Positions 7,331 to 14,997 of a stretch of DNA of 64,000 nucleotides are shown piece after piece (positions within the stretch are counted from its first letter, which is position 1; every line of letters begins with the position of its first letter). Under the pieces are notes generated by a model. The model saw nothing but the letters and a program-made list of their open reading frames with translations. It searched no databases and was not told the DNA's origin. This stretch comes from Streptomyces sp. NRRL S-455 (GTDB taxonomy: Bacteria > Actinomycetota > Actinomycetes > Streptomycetales > Streptomycetaceae): assembly GCF_000717875.1 (NCBI RefSeq), contig NZ_JOCT01000016.1, positions 1 through 64,000 on the forward strand, written 5' to 3'. Made by a program: the position numbers and the translations under genes.

Positions 7331-8593
7331 ATGCCCGCCATTCCCCGAGCCGACATCGACGTACGCCCCGTCACCGAGGCCGAGTTCGCCGACTGGCTGC
7401 GTGCTGTGAAGACCGGCTTCCTGCAGACGCCTGTCGTGTTGGAGGAGGAGGTCGAGGAACGCCGCCGCGGGCGGTTCGTGCCGGGCCGCTACCTGGGTGC
7501 CTTCGACGGCGGCCGGTGCGTGGCGACCTTCCGGTCCTTCGACCAGCGGCTCACGGCCGTGGGCGGGGCGGCCGTCCCCGCCGATGCCATCTCGGGGGTC
7601 ACCGTCACCGCCACGCACCGCCGCCGCGGGCTGCTCAGCCGGATGATGGCGCGGGACCTGGCGGCCGCGAAGGAACGGGGGGACGTCGTCGCGACGCTGA
7701 TCGCCGCCGAGTACCCGATCTACGGCCGGTACGGCTTCGGGCCGGCCACCTGGATGTCCGAGTGGACGGTCGACGTGCCGCGCGCCGGCCTGGACGCGCG
7801 CCGGGCGGGGCCGGCGGACGGCGGGCGGATCGACCTGGTGGACGGGGAGGAGGTCCGCGAGCTCGGCCCCGAGCTGCACGAGCGGCTGCGCCGTGTCCTG
7901 CCCGGTGCCGTCGACCGCGACGACCTGTGGTGGCGGCTGGCGACCGGCGCCGTGCGGTTCGACCCGTCGTGGAAGCAACCCTTCTTCGCCGTGTACCGCT
8001 CGTCGTCCGGCGAGGTCGAGGGCATGGCCGCGTACGTGGTGGAGGACAACTGGGGCGACGGCAAGCAGCCGTTGAACACGGCGACCGTGAAGTGGCTGTC
8101 CGGCGTGACACCGGCCGCCGAGCGTGCTCTGTGGCACTACCTCTGTTCGATCGACTGGGTCGCGACGGTCAAGAGCGGCTGGCGGGCGCCCGACGATCTG
8201 CTGCCGCACTTCCTGCCGGACCCGCGGGCGGCCAGGATCACATCGCTGGCGGACTGGCTGTGGGTGCGGATCCTGGACGTCGAGCGGGCGCTTCAGGCGC
8301 GGACGTACACGGGGGAGGGGACGCTGGTGCTGGAGGTCGCCGGCGTGGACGGCCTGACCGGCGGGCGTTACCGGCTGGATGCCTCGGCCGACGGGGCGTC
8401 CTGTACGCCGACCACCGAGAGCGCGGACATCACCTTGGGACTGGGCGATCTGGGGGCGCTGTGGCTCGGGGACGAGTCGGTGGTGCGGCTGACGGCGCTG
8501 GGGCGGGTGCGGGAAGAACGAGCGGGCGCCGCCCGGAAGGCCGACGCCCTGCTGCTCACGTCCAGGCGGCCTTGGTGCCCGGACATGTTCTGA
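7331..8593 (+). CDS. Eis-like GNAT N-acetyltransferase
   Basis: The 420-residue protein has the acetyl-CoA loop [18 protein letters not shown] (about residues 89-106), a second degenerate GNAT region and a C-terminal sterol-carrier-like domain. It ends in Phe (WCPDMF). In mycobacterial Eis the C-terminal carboxylate acts as the catalytic base, so the conserved end is meaningful. Eis enzymes acetylate aminoglycosides and other amines at several positions. The native Streptomyces substrate is unknown. Confidence 0.82.
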   Translation: MPAIPRADIDVRPVTEAEFADWLRAVKTGFLQTPVVLEEEVEERRRGRFVPGRYLGAFDGGRCVATFRSFDQRLTAVGGAAVPADAISGVTVTATHRRRGLLSRMMARDLAAAKERGDVVATLIAAEYPIYGRYGFGPATWMSEWTVDVPRAGLDARRAGPADGGRIDLVDGEEVRELGPELHERLRRVLPGAVDRDDLWWRLATGAVRFDPSWKQPFFAVYRSSSGEVEGMAAYVVEDNWGDGKQPLNTATVKWLSGVTPAAERALWHYLCSIDWVATVKSGWRAPDDLLPHFLPDPRAARITSLADWLWVRILDVERALQARTYTGEGTLVLEVAGVDGLTGGRYRLDASADGASCTPTTESADITLGLGDLGALWLGDESVVRLTALGRVREERAGAARKADALLLTSRRPWCPDMF

Positions 8594-8691
8594 ACCGCTC
8601 CTTTCCGCCCGTGGGCAGGGACCCGCATCCGTAGCGAGCTGTTCGGTTGTGGTTGTTGTGCGGTGCTGCTCCGGCCGAGCGGGGCTCCCGG

Positions 8692-8709
8692 CTCCCCTCC
8701 GGAGGGGAG
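8692..8709. repeat. Perfect 18-base palindrome between eis-like gene and devE
   Basis: CTCCCCTCCGGAGGGGAG is fully self-complementary with no loop. It lies about 100 bases after the eis-like stop and 150 bases before devE. It may be a protein-binding site or part of a terminator. The rest of 8594-8858 has no coding signal and presumably carries the devE promoter. Confidence 0.45.
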
Positions 8710-8858
8710 TCCCGTGGCGGGTGGCCAACCGTTGAAGGTCCTGACCATGTCGCTCGAGTTGGCGACCAACTTCACTGTACTTATCTCCGCTTGGAAGCGT
8801 CTCATAACCACCTTTCGCTGAACTGCCGGAAGATGGCGGGAAGTTGTACTGTTCATAT

Positions 8859-9761
8859 GTGGACCCGGAACACGCCCCCGTCACTGGACGGAAGAGGTCG
8901 CAACGGCCACAGAGAACACATCACGAGGTGGCCGACGAACTGCGCGCGCGGATCAGTTCAGGAGTGCTGCGGCCGGGTGAGCGCATGCCCACCCAGGCCC
9001 GGCTGGCCCAGGAGTTCGGGGTGGAGCGCGGTGTGGTGCGCCAGGCGCTGCGCGTCCTGCAGTCCGAGCGACTGCTCACCAACATGTCCAAGGGCGTCCC
9101 GGCGACCGTCGCCCCCGGCCCCGCCAGGGCGCTGACCGGCCCGGGGGCTCCGCCCCTGCCGACGACGGTGGCCCTCGCGCCCCGGATCGCGACGGCGTTC
9201 GCGGCCGAACACGTCGAGATCGACGCCGTGTGCCTGACCGCCATCTCCCTCACGCTCGCCATCGGTGAGCCCCTGCGGCAGATCCACGCGGGACGGCTGA
9301 AACCGGCCAAGGTCGACGTCCGGGTCCTGCTGCCGAGCCGGGACATCGACCTCGCCTTCCCGGTGCCGGTCGAGGGGCGCGGTGACGACTGGGTGCACGA
9401 GCGGTGGCTCGCGATGCGCAACGCCCAGGGACAGGTGCTGCAGCACAACCTGCTGGCCCTGCGCGCCACGCACGGCATCGACGTGCACGTCACGTTCCGC
9501 GCGCTGCCCTTCACTCCGCCGGTGAAGCTGTACCTGCTCAACGGTGCGGAGGCGCTGTTCGCGTACTACACGCTGACGCGCCGGGAGGCCGAGATCGACC
9601 ACGAGCAGATGGAGATGTACGACGCCCAGGGCACCCGGTCGATGCTGTTCTCCTTCGGGCAGGGGCCCGGCCTGCGCGACACGACGTTCGTCGAGCAGTC
9701 GCACCTGTGGTTCAACGCACTGTGGGAGACGATCAGTTCGGAGCTGGTGCTCACGAGCTGA
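8859..9761 (+). CDS. devE: GntR/HutC-type regulator, DevA paralogue DevE
   Basis: The protein has 300 residues from the GTG at 8859; a TTG five codons upstream is possible. It has an N-terminal GntR winged helix (HEVADELRARISSGVLRPGE, RMPTQARLAQEFGVERGVVR). A long C-terminal domain contains IGEPLRQIHAGRLKP, LPSRDIDLAFPVPVE and RALPFTPPVKLYLLN. The same blocks appear almost unchanged in devA 1.1 kb downstream, so this is a tandem duplicate. In S. coelicolor the corresponding pair is SCO4188 (devE) and SCO4190 (devA), both affecting aerial development. The ligand is unknown. Confidence 0.82.
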   Translation: MDPEHAPVTGRKRSQRPQRTHHEVADELRARISSGVLRPGERMPTQARLAQEFGVERGVVRQALRVLQSERLLTNMSKGVPATVAPGPARALTGPGAPPLPTTVALAPRIATAFAAEHVEIDAVCLTAISLTLAIGEPLRQIHAGRLKPAKVDVRVLLPSRDIDLAFPVPVEGRGDDWVHERWLAMRNAQGQVLQHNLLALRATHGIDVHVTFRALPFTPPVKLYLLNGAEALFAYYTLTRREAEIDHEQMEMYDAQGTRSMLFSFGQGPGLRDTTFVEQSHLWFNALWETISSELVLTS

Positions 9762-9799
9762 CGTCTCCCACGGTGGTTGATCAGGGGCGGCGCGGTGAC

Positions 9800-9988
9800 T
9801 CATAGGGCGGGCCCCGTCATCAGCAGCGCGAGCACGACCGCTCCGGCGGAGCTGACCGCCGGGCTCTTGGCCTTGATGCCCACGGTGAGAAGGATCAGGC
9901 CGACGAGGCCGGCCGGACCGTACTTCCACTCGACGAGCTGCTCGAAGAGGACGACGAAGGCGGCGGAGAGGAGAGCGAGGGCGGGCAT
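9800..9988 (-). CDS. Small membrane protein between devE and devA
   Basis: The 62-residue protein begins MPALALLSAAFVVLFEQLVE and has two or three hydrophobic segments joined by WKYGPAG and IKAKSPAV. The ATG is preceded by GAAGGGGGAACGCCC. The frame stays open upstream, but that part covers the devA operator repeats, so the short form is preferred. It is transcribed divergently from devA and shares its 153-base regulatory region. The function is unknown, and conservation of the arrangement with the dev genes would suggest a developmental link (inference). Confidence 0.65.
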   Translation of the reverse strand: MPALALLSAAFVVLFEQLVEWKYGPAGLVGLILLTVGIKAKSPAVSSAGAVVLALLMTGPAL

Positions 9989-10000
9989 GGGCGTTCCCCC

Positions 10001-10130
10001 TTCGGAAGTTCGGAAGTAAAACTTCCGCCAACTCTGGAAAGTTGGCAACCAACTCTGATTTAGTTGTCCCCACTTGGTGGGTGGTAATAAACAACTTTCA
10101 AACAACTCCCGCCAGATGGATCAGAGTTGT
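10001..10130. promoter_or_regulatory. Repeat-rich devA operator region
   Basis: A chain of inverted repeats fills this divergent promoter. CGGAAGT (10011-10017) faces ACTTCCG (10021-10027). CCAACT (10028-10033) faces AGTTGG (10040-10045). CAACT (10050-10054) faces AGTTG (10062-10066). Further CAACTT/CAACTC units follow at 10091-10109 and AGTTG near 10126. The recurring half-site is CAACT/AGTTG. DevA is reported to repress its own gene, so these are good candidates for DevA (and DevE) sites; that assignment is inferred. Confidence 0.6.
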
Positions 10131-10141
10131 AGCGTTTGGTC

Positions 10142-11029
10142 GTGACCCAGGAGAGCGTGACGGAGAACGTGGCAGCGAACGGCAGCAGAAGGCTCTCGCC
10201 CCAGGAGATCGCCGACAGCCTGCGGGAACGCATCCGCACCGGCGAGCTCAAGCCAGGGGACCGCCTGCCCACCCAGGCCGAACTCGCGGAGGAATTCGGC
10301 GTGGAACGCGGCACCGTCCGCCAGGCCGTGCGGGCACTCCAGCAGGACGGACTCCTCGCCAACGTCAGCAAGGGCAGCCCGCCGACGATCGCGGCGCCCG
10401 CCCCGGCGCGGGGGGAGCCGCAGCCGACGATGGTGGGGCTCGCTCCACGGTTGACGGAGGCGTTCTCGGCGCGGCGCGTGCGCGTGGATGTGGTCTGCCA
10501 CACCGCCGAAACCCTGATGGTCGCGATCGGTGAACCGCTCCGGCTGATCCACGAGGGCCGGATCCGTCCCGAGGCGATCGACGTCCGCATCCTCGTCCCC
10601 TCCCGAGACATCGAACTGGCATTCCCCGTGCCCGTGGAGGCCCACGGCGACGACAACCCCGTCCACCAGCGCTGGCTGGCCATGCGCAACGCCCAGGGGC
10701 AGGTCCTCCAGCACAATCTGCTGTCCCTGCGCTCCACCCACGGCATGGACGTACGGGTCCGCTTCCGCGCGCTGCCCTTCACACCGCCGGTGAAGCTGTA
10801 CCTCCTCAACGAGGAGGAGGCGCTGATCGGCTACTACATGCTGACCAGGCGCGAGGAGGAGTGGGGCAGCCAGACCCTGGACATGTACGACGTCCTGGGC
10901 TCCCAGTCGCTCCTCTTCTCCTTCGTGAAGCGAGCGGGTCAGCGGGATGCGGCGTTCGTGAAGGAATCCCAGAAGTGGTTCGACGCCCTCTGGGAAACCA
11001 TCACGTCGGACCTGACACTCTCCTCGTGA
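10142..11029 (+). CDS. devA: GntR-family developmental regulator DevA
   Basis: The protein has 295 residues from the GTG at 10142; a TTG two codons upstream is the alternative. It has a GntR winged helix (QEIADSLRERIRTGELKPGD, RLPTQAELAEEFGVERGTVR) and a HutC-like effector domain, with the same blocks as devE (IGEPLRLIHEGRI, VPSRDIELAFPVPVE, RALPFTPPVKLYLLN). In S. coelicolor, DevA is needed for proper aerial hyphae and spore septation and is autoregulated. Its stop codon overlaps the devB start (GTGA), so the two are translationally coupled. Confidence 0.88.
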   Translation: MTQESVTENVAANGSRRLSPQEIADSLRERIRTGELKPGDRLPTQAELAEEFGVERGTVRQAVRALQQDGLLANVSKGSPPTIAAPAPARGEPQPTMVGLAPRLTEAFSARRVRVDVVCHTAETLMVAIGEPLRLIHEGRIRPEAIDVRILVPSRDIELAFPVPVEAHGDDNPVHQRWLAMRNAQGQVLQHNLLSLRSTHGMDVRVRFRALPFTPPVKLYLLNEEEALIGYYMLTRREEEWGSQTLDMYDVLGSQSLLFSFVKRAGQRDAAFVKESQKWFDALWETITSDLTLSS

Positions 11030-11772
11030 CTTCTGATGCGAAGCAGACTGGTTCGGTGACAGTCGAGACCGAGAACGAGACGCACGAACTCCGGACTCTG
11101 ATCCGACGCGCCCGGGTGGTGCTGTGGGACTTCGACGGGCCCATATGCCGGCTGTTCGCCAACCACTCGGCGGAACGGGTGGCGAGCGATCTGGTGTCCT
11201 GGCTGGAGGGGCGGGGCCTGCACGGCCTGCTGTCGGAGACCGAGCGAGAGTCCCTCGACCCGCATGTGGTGCTGCGCGCCGTCGACCGTCGGCACCCCGG
11301 CAGCGATCTCGTCACCGACCTGGAGGAACGCCTCACCCAGGAGGAACGGCAGGCCGCGTCTTCGGCGATGCCGACCCCGTACGCGGACCCACTGATCCGC
11401 ACCTGGACCGCGGTGGGCGCCCGGCTGGCGATCGCCACCAACAACTCCCCGCGCGTGGCCGTCGAGTACCTCACCGGCCGCGGCATCGTGTCCTGCTTCC
11501 ACCCGCACATCTACGGCCGCACCCAAGACCTGCATCAGCTGAAGCCGGACCCGCACTGCCTCAACCGGGCGCTGAGCGCGATGGGAGCCGCTCCGTCCGA
11601 CGCCCTGATGATCGGAGACACGCCCTCCGACCGCGAGGCCGCGGGACGGGCGGGGGTGCCGTTCCTGGGCTACGCGCGCAACGAACGGAAGGCCAAGGCG
11701 CTGCAGCAGGCCGGAGCCGATGTGGTCCTGGAATCCCTGGAGCCGCTGCTGAAGCTGCTGCGCGGAGCCTAG
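11026..11772 (+). CDS. devB: HAD-superfamily phosphatase DevB
   Basis: The 248-residue protein starts at the GTG that overlaps the devA stop; a second GTG ten codons on is possible. HAD motif I is DFDGP (nucleophile Asp near residue 36), motif II is ATNNSP, and motif III/IV are KPDP and MIGDTPSDREAA. It looks like a complete phosphoglycolate-phosphatase-type hydrolase. In S. coelicolor the devA-devB pair (SCO4190-4191) is an operon and both mutants are blocked in development. The substrate is unknown. Confidence 0.85.
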   Translation: MTSDAKQTGSVTVETENETHELRTLIRRARVVLWDFDGPICRLFANHSAERVASDLVSWLEGRGLHGLLSETERESLDPHVVLRAVDRRHPGSDLVTDLEERLTQEERQAASSAMPTPYADPLIRTWTAVGARLAIATNNSPRVAVEYLTGRGIVSCFHPHIYGRTQDLHQLKPDPHCLNRALSAMGAAPSDALMIGDTPSDREAAGRAGVPFLGYARNERKAKALQQAGADVVLESLEPLLKLLRGA

Positions 11773-12069
11773 TCAGTCACCTTGTCGGTCCACTTGCCTG
11801 CTCGTGCCGGCGCGGAAAACGCGGGAGAGACGTGAGGGGGCCGTGTGGCGGCCGGGGTGTAGCATTCCGGCACCGCGCACGGAATGAGCAGACGCTCACT
11901 CCCGTTCGTATAGGGAGGGGCCAACCGGCCACCATCGAACGGGTTCCCGCAGTCTCCTGCAGATGGGTGGCAAACCACCCTCAATGGCTCACTCCGCGAT
12001 GCGCGGTGCCGGCCGCGAACCTACCGTTTGCCATATCGTCCCCCCCTTCTCGTACCTCCGGAGCGGCCA

Positions 12070-14307
12070 GTGGGCGCATCCCCTCCTCCCCGTCCCTCAC
12101 CCGGGGAGCGCGCCTCACACGACGCCACGTGCCGGGCCTTCGTCAGACTGGCCGCCGAACTGGGGCAGGCGAGCAGCGGCCATCACCACCGGAACCACGT
12201 CCTGCCGTTGACGGAGCCCATGGCCCGGCTGGTCGGGCGCGAGGCCGGGACCTCCGTCATCGTCCGTGTCCGGCGACCGGACGCGCTGCCCGTGGTCATC
12301 CGGACCTGGCGGAACGAGGCGGAGATCCTCGAGGCGGTGCGGCGAGTCCTGCCGCTCGCGCCGGAGTGCCTGGTCAGCGGGGACGACTTCGCGGTCCACA
12401 GCTTTGTGGAGGGCGTGCCGCTCTCCAGCGTCTGCGACAACGGCAAACCCGTCGACACCCTCCTCGTCAAGGCGCTGGCCGGTCTGCTCGCCCGGATGGC
12501 GCAGGTGCGGCGGGGTGCGCTGCCCGCCCTGCCGCCCGTCTGGCCCCGTAACGCCATGGACAGCCAGGGTTTCCTCCGGACGCTGGTCCACTTGGCCGAC
12601 CGGCAGATCAGGCGGCCGAACTGGTCCGCCTTCGGGGGTCTGTTCGCGGCGCTGGGCATCCGGGAGGACGCGCTCGCCGGACTGGCCGGACGGGTCCCGG
12701 CCATGGCCCGGCGGCCGTACAGCCTGCTCCACGCCGATCTGCACCGCGACAACGTGATCGTGTCGTCCGCGGACGACCCCCTCATCTCGGACGACCCCCT
12801 CATCTGCGTCGACTGGGAGCTGGCGACCTACGGCGATCCGCTGCACGATCTCGCGACGCACCTCGTCCGCATGCGGTATCCGGCCCATCAGTGGGCCGAG
12901 GTGGTCGACGCGTGGGCCGAGGCCATGCAGGAGGTCCGTCCGGCCGCGGTCAACGGCCTGGCCAAGGACCTCCGGCACTACCTGGCCTTCGAGCGGGCCC
13001 AGTCGGTTTTCCCGGACGTGATGCGGGCCGCCCGGTCCATCGAGGAATCGTTCACGCAGACGAGCCTGGACGAGGCGACGGCTCAGGTGCGGCGGGCCCT
13101 CGAGGCGGCGGCGGAACCGCTGCGGCTCGGCGGTGTGCCGGGGGAGGGCGAGATCAGGCGGGTCCTGTTCCGGTGGCTGGTGTCGCGGACGAACGGGGAC
13201 ATCAGCGGCCGGGCCTGGATCGCGAAGGCGTTCGAGTGGCGGCCCGACCGGCGGGTGCCGGAGCGTCCCGACTTCCCGCCCACCGCGGTGCGCGAGGCCC
13301 TGCTCGCGGAGGGAGCGGCCCCGGCGAGCAGGGTGTTCAAGGGGACCGCGCACCTGAACACGGTGGTGTCGGTGCCCGGCTTCGACTCGCCCGTGGTCGT
13401 GCGGAGGAAGCTGCCCGAGGTGTGCCGGCGGGAGCGCGGCTTCCTCAGCGAGCACGCCGTGCTGCACGCGATCGAGGAGTCCTCCACGGGCGTGGCGGCT
13501 CCGAGGGTGCTGGCGCTGGGCGAGACCTTCCAGGGCGACACCATCGCCATCCACACGTACGTCGGACCCGGTGACGTCGGCCGGCCGCCCGACCATCCCG
13601 TGCACGGCCTGCTGCCGCACGAGGCGGACTGCCTGGTGGACCAGCTGTGCGCCCTCACGCGGGTGCGGTACAAGCAGGTCGACCCGGCCGCCGGTGAGGG
13701 CGGGTTCCACCGCTGGCTGCGGGACCAGCTCATCTCCCTGGTGCGTGACCTGCCGAAGGAGTCGCAGCAACTGGCCCGGCACCTGGGGCTGCCCGACGCG
13801 GACCGGCTGCGGCTGATCCTCTCCCGGCACGAGGTGAGTCACCGGGAGCCCGCCCTGCTGCACGGGGACCTGAATCCCTGGAACCTCGTACGGCGCGACG
13901 ACGGCCTGGCTCTGACCATCATCGACTGGGAGATGGCCGTGGTCGGTGACCCCCTGTACGACCTCGTCCGGCACATGCACCTGACGCCGACCCGGCCGGA
14001 GATCCGGGACCGCATGTTCCGCCGCTGGGAGCGTCGGCTGCCCGCCGAGTACACCCGTGACTGGCGCCGTGACTGGCGGGTCTACCGCTGGCTGGAGATC
14101 GTGCGGTCCGCGTACGTCGACCTGGACCGCCTGGTGACCGGCGCGAGCCTGGACGCCCCCAACGTGCGGCGGGCCGTGGACTCGTACGCCATGACCCTGG
14201 CCGCCGCCACCGCCTCCCTCGGCCTCCCGGCGCGCTCCACCGCCACCCCCTGCCTCGCCCGCGCCCTCGCACAACCGCCGACCGCCCCTCTGCCCGCCGC
14301 TGCGTAG
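12070..14307 (+). CDS. Protein with two tandem aminoglycoside-phosphotransferase (APH) folds
   Basis: The protein has about 745 residues. The GTG at 12070 has GGAG 8 bases upstream, and a TTG at 12028 would add 14 residues. Two kinase-like domains lie in tandem. The first has HADLHRDNV and CVDWELATYGDPLHDLA, the second HGDLNPWNL and IIDWEMAVVGDPLYDLV. Each pair supplies the catalytic HxDxxxxN loop and the metal-binding Asp, so both sites look active. Single-domain APH enzymes are about 300 residues. Substrates could be aminoglycosides, choline-like alcohols or homoserine; none can be chosen from sequence. It follows devB by 297 bases. Confidence 0.8.
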   Translation: MGASPPPRPSPGERASHDATCRAFVRLAAELGQASSGHHHRNHVLPLTEPMARLVGREAGTSVIVRVRRPDALPVVIRTWRNEAEILEAVRRVLPLAPECLVSGDDFAVHSFVEGVPLSSVCDNGKPVDTLLVKALAGLLARMAQVRRGALPALPPVWPRNAMDSQGFLRTLVHLADRQIRRPNWSAFGGLFAALGIREDALAGLAGRVPAMARRPYSLLHADLHRDNVIVSSADDPLISDDPLICVDWELATYGDPLHDLATHLVRMRYPAHQWAEVVDAWAEAMQEVRPAAVNGLAKDLRHYLAFERAQSVFPDVMRAARSIEESFTQTSLDEATAQVRRALEAAAEPLRLGGVPGEGEIRRVLFRWLVSRTNGDISGRAWIAKAFEWRPDRRVPERPDFPPTAVREALLAEGAAPASRVFKGTAHLNTVVSVPGFDSPVVVRRKLPEVCRRERGFLSEHAVLHAIEESSTGVAAPRVLALGETFQGDTIAIHTYVGPGDVGRPPDHPVHGLLPHEADCLVDQLCALTRVRYKQVDPAAGEGGFHRWLRDQLISLVRDLPKESQQLARHLGLPDADRLRLILSRHEVSHREPALLHGDLNPWNLVRRDDGLALTIIDWEMAVVGDPLYDLVRHMHLTPTRPEIRDRMFRRWERRLPAEYTRDWRRDWRVYRWLEIVRSAYVDLDRLVTGASLDAPNVRRAVDSYAMTLAAATASLGLPARSTATPCLARALAQPPTAPLPAAA

Positions 14308-14316
14308 GCTCGCCGT

Positions 14317-14946
14317 ATGAGCGAGATCGGGCTGCGGGAGCGCAAGAGGCAGCGGATGTACCAGGTCGTGTCGGACGTCGCGATCCGGCTCTTCCTGGAG
14401 AAGGGGTTCGACGCGGTGTCCGTGGCCGAGGTGGCGGCGGCGGCCGAGATCTCGAAGCCGACGCTGTTCCGGTACTTCCCGGCCAAGGAGGATCTGGTGC
14501 TGCACCGGATCGCCGACCACGAGGGCGAGGCCGCGCGGGTGGTGGCGGAGGCCCGGGGCGCGCCGGTGGAGGCGTTGCGGCGGCACTTCCTGGCGGGGCT
14601 GGAGCGGTGTGATCCGGTGACCGGGCTCAATGACGATCCCGGGGTGCTCGCCTTCCACGGCCTGCTCTACGAGACGCCCTCCCTGGTCGCCCGGGCGCAC
14701 ACGCACCAGGAGCGGTCCGAGGCCGCGCTCGCCGAGGCGCTCGGGGGTGATCTGGACGCGCGGCTGGCGGCGGGGCAGATCATGGCCGTGCAGCGGATCC
14801 TCGCGATGGAGAACTGGCGGCGGATCGCCGCCGGTGAGCGGGTGGCGGACGTACGGGCCGACGCGGTGGCGGCGGCGGAGCGGGCCTTCGGGTGGCTGGC
14901 GGAGGGGCTGCCGCCGGGCCTCCGGGGCGGCACACGAGCCGACTGA
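14317..14946 (+). CDS. TetR-family regulator
   Basis: The 209-residue protein has an N-terminal TetR helix-turn-helix (VVSDVAIRLFLEKGFDAVSV, then ISKPTLFRYFPAKEDLV) and an all-helical ligand domain. It starts 10 bases after the tandem APH gene ends and may be co-transcribed with it or control it. No ligand can be inferred. Confidence 0.85.
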   Translation: MSEIGLRERKRQRMYQVVSDVAIRLFLEKGFDAVSVAEVAAAAEISKPTLFRYFPAKEDLVLHRIADHEGEAARVVAEARGAPVEALRRHFLAGLERCDPVTGLNDDPGVLAFHGLLYETPSLVARAHTHQERSEAALAEALGGDLDARLAAGQIMAVQRILAMENWRRIAAGERVADVRADAVAAAERAFGWLAEGLPPGLRGGTRAD

Positions 14947-14961
14947 TACACGGTAATAAAT

Positions 14962-14990
14962 TTAACTCGGTTACGTTTTTCGCGTACGCT
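14962..14990 (+). promoter_or_regulatory. Candidate promoter of the HelD-like gene
   Basis: TTAACT (14962-14967) and TACGCT (14985-14990) are 17 bases apart in an unusually AT-rich stretch, 7 bases before the ATG. This is a plausible housekeeping-type promoter giving a very short or leaderless transcript. I saw no copy of the rifamycin-associated palindrome that precedes some helR genes. Confidence 0.4.
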
Positions 14991-14997
14991 CGGTGGA

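Noticed and set aside
12115..14706. 863-codon minus-strand frame opposite the tandem APH gene
   Set aside because: The plus-strand frame has two complete kinase motif sets. The antisense product is Arg/Pro/Gly/His-rich without domains.
14947..14997. Rifamycin-associated element before the HelD-like gene
   Set aside because: No palindrome of that kind is present; the region is AT-rich with only a normal promoter candidate.
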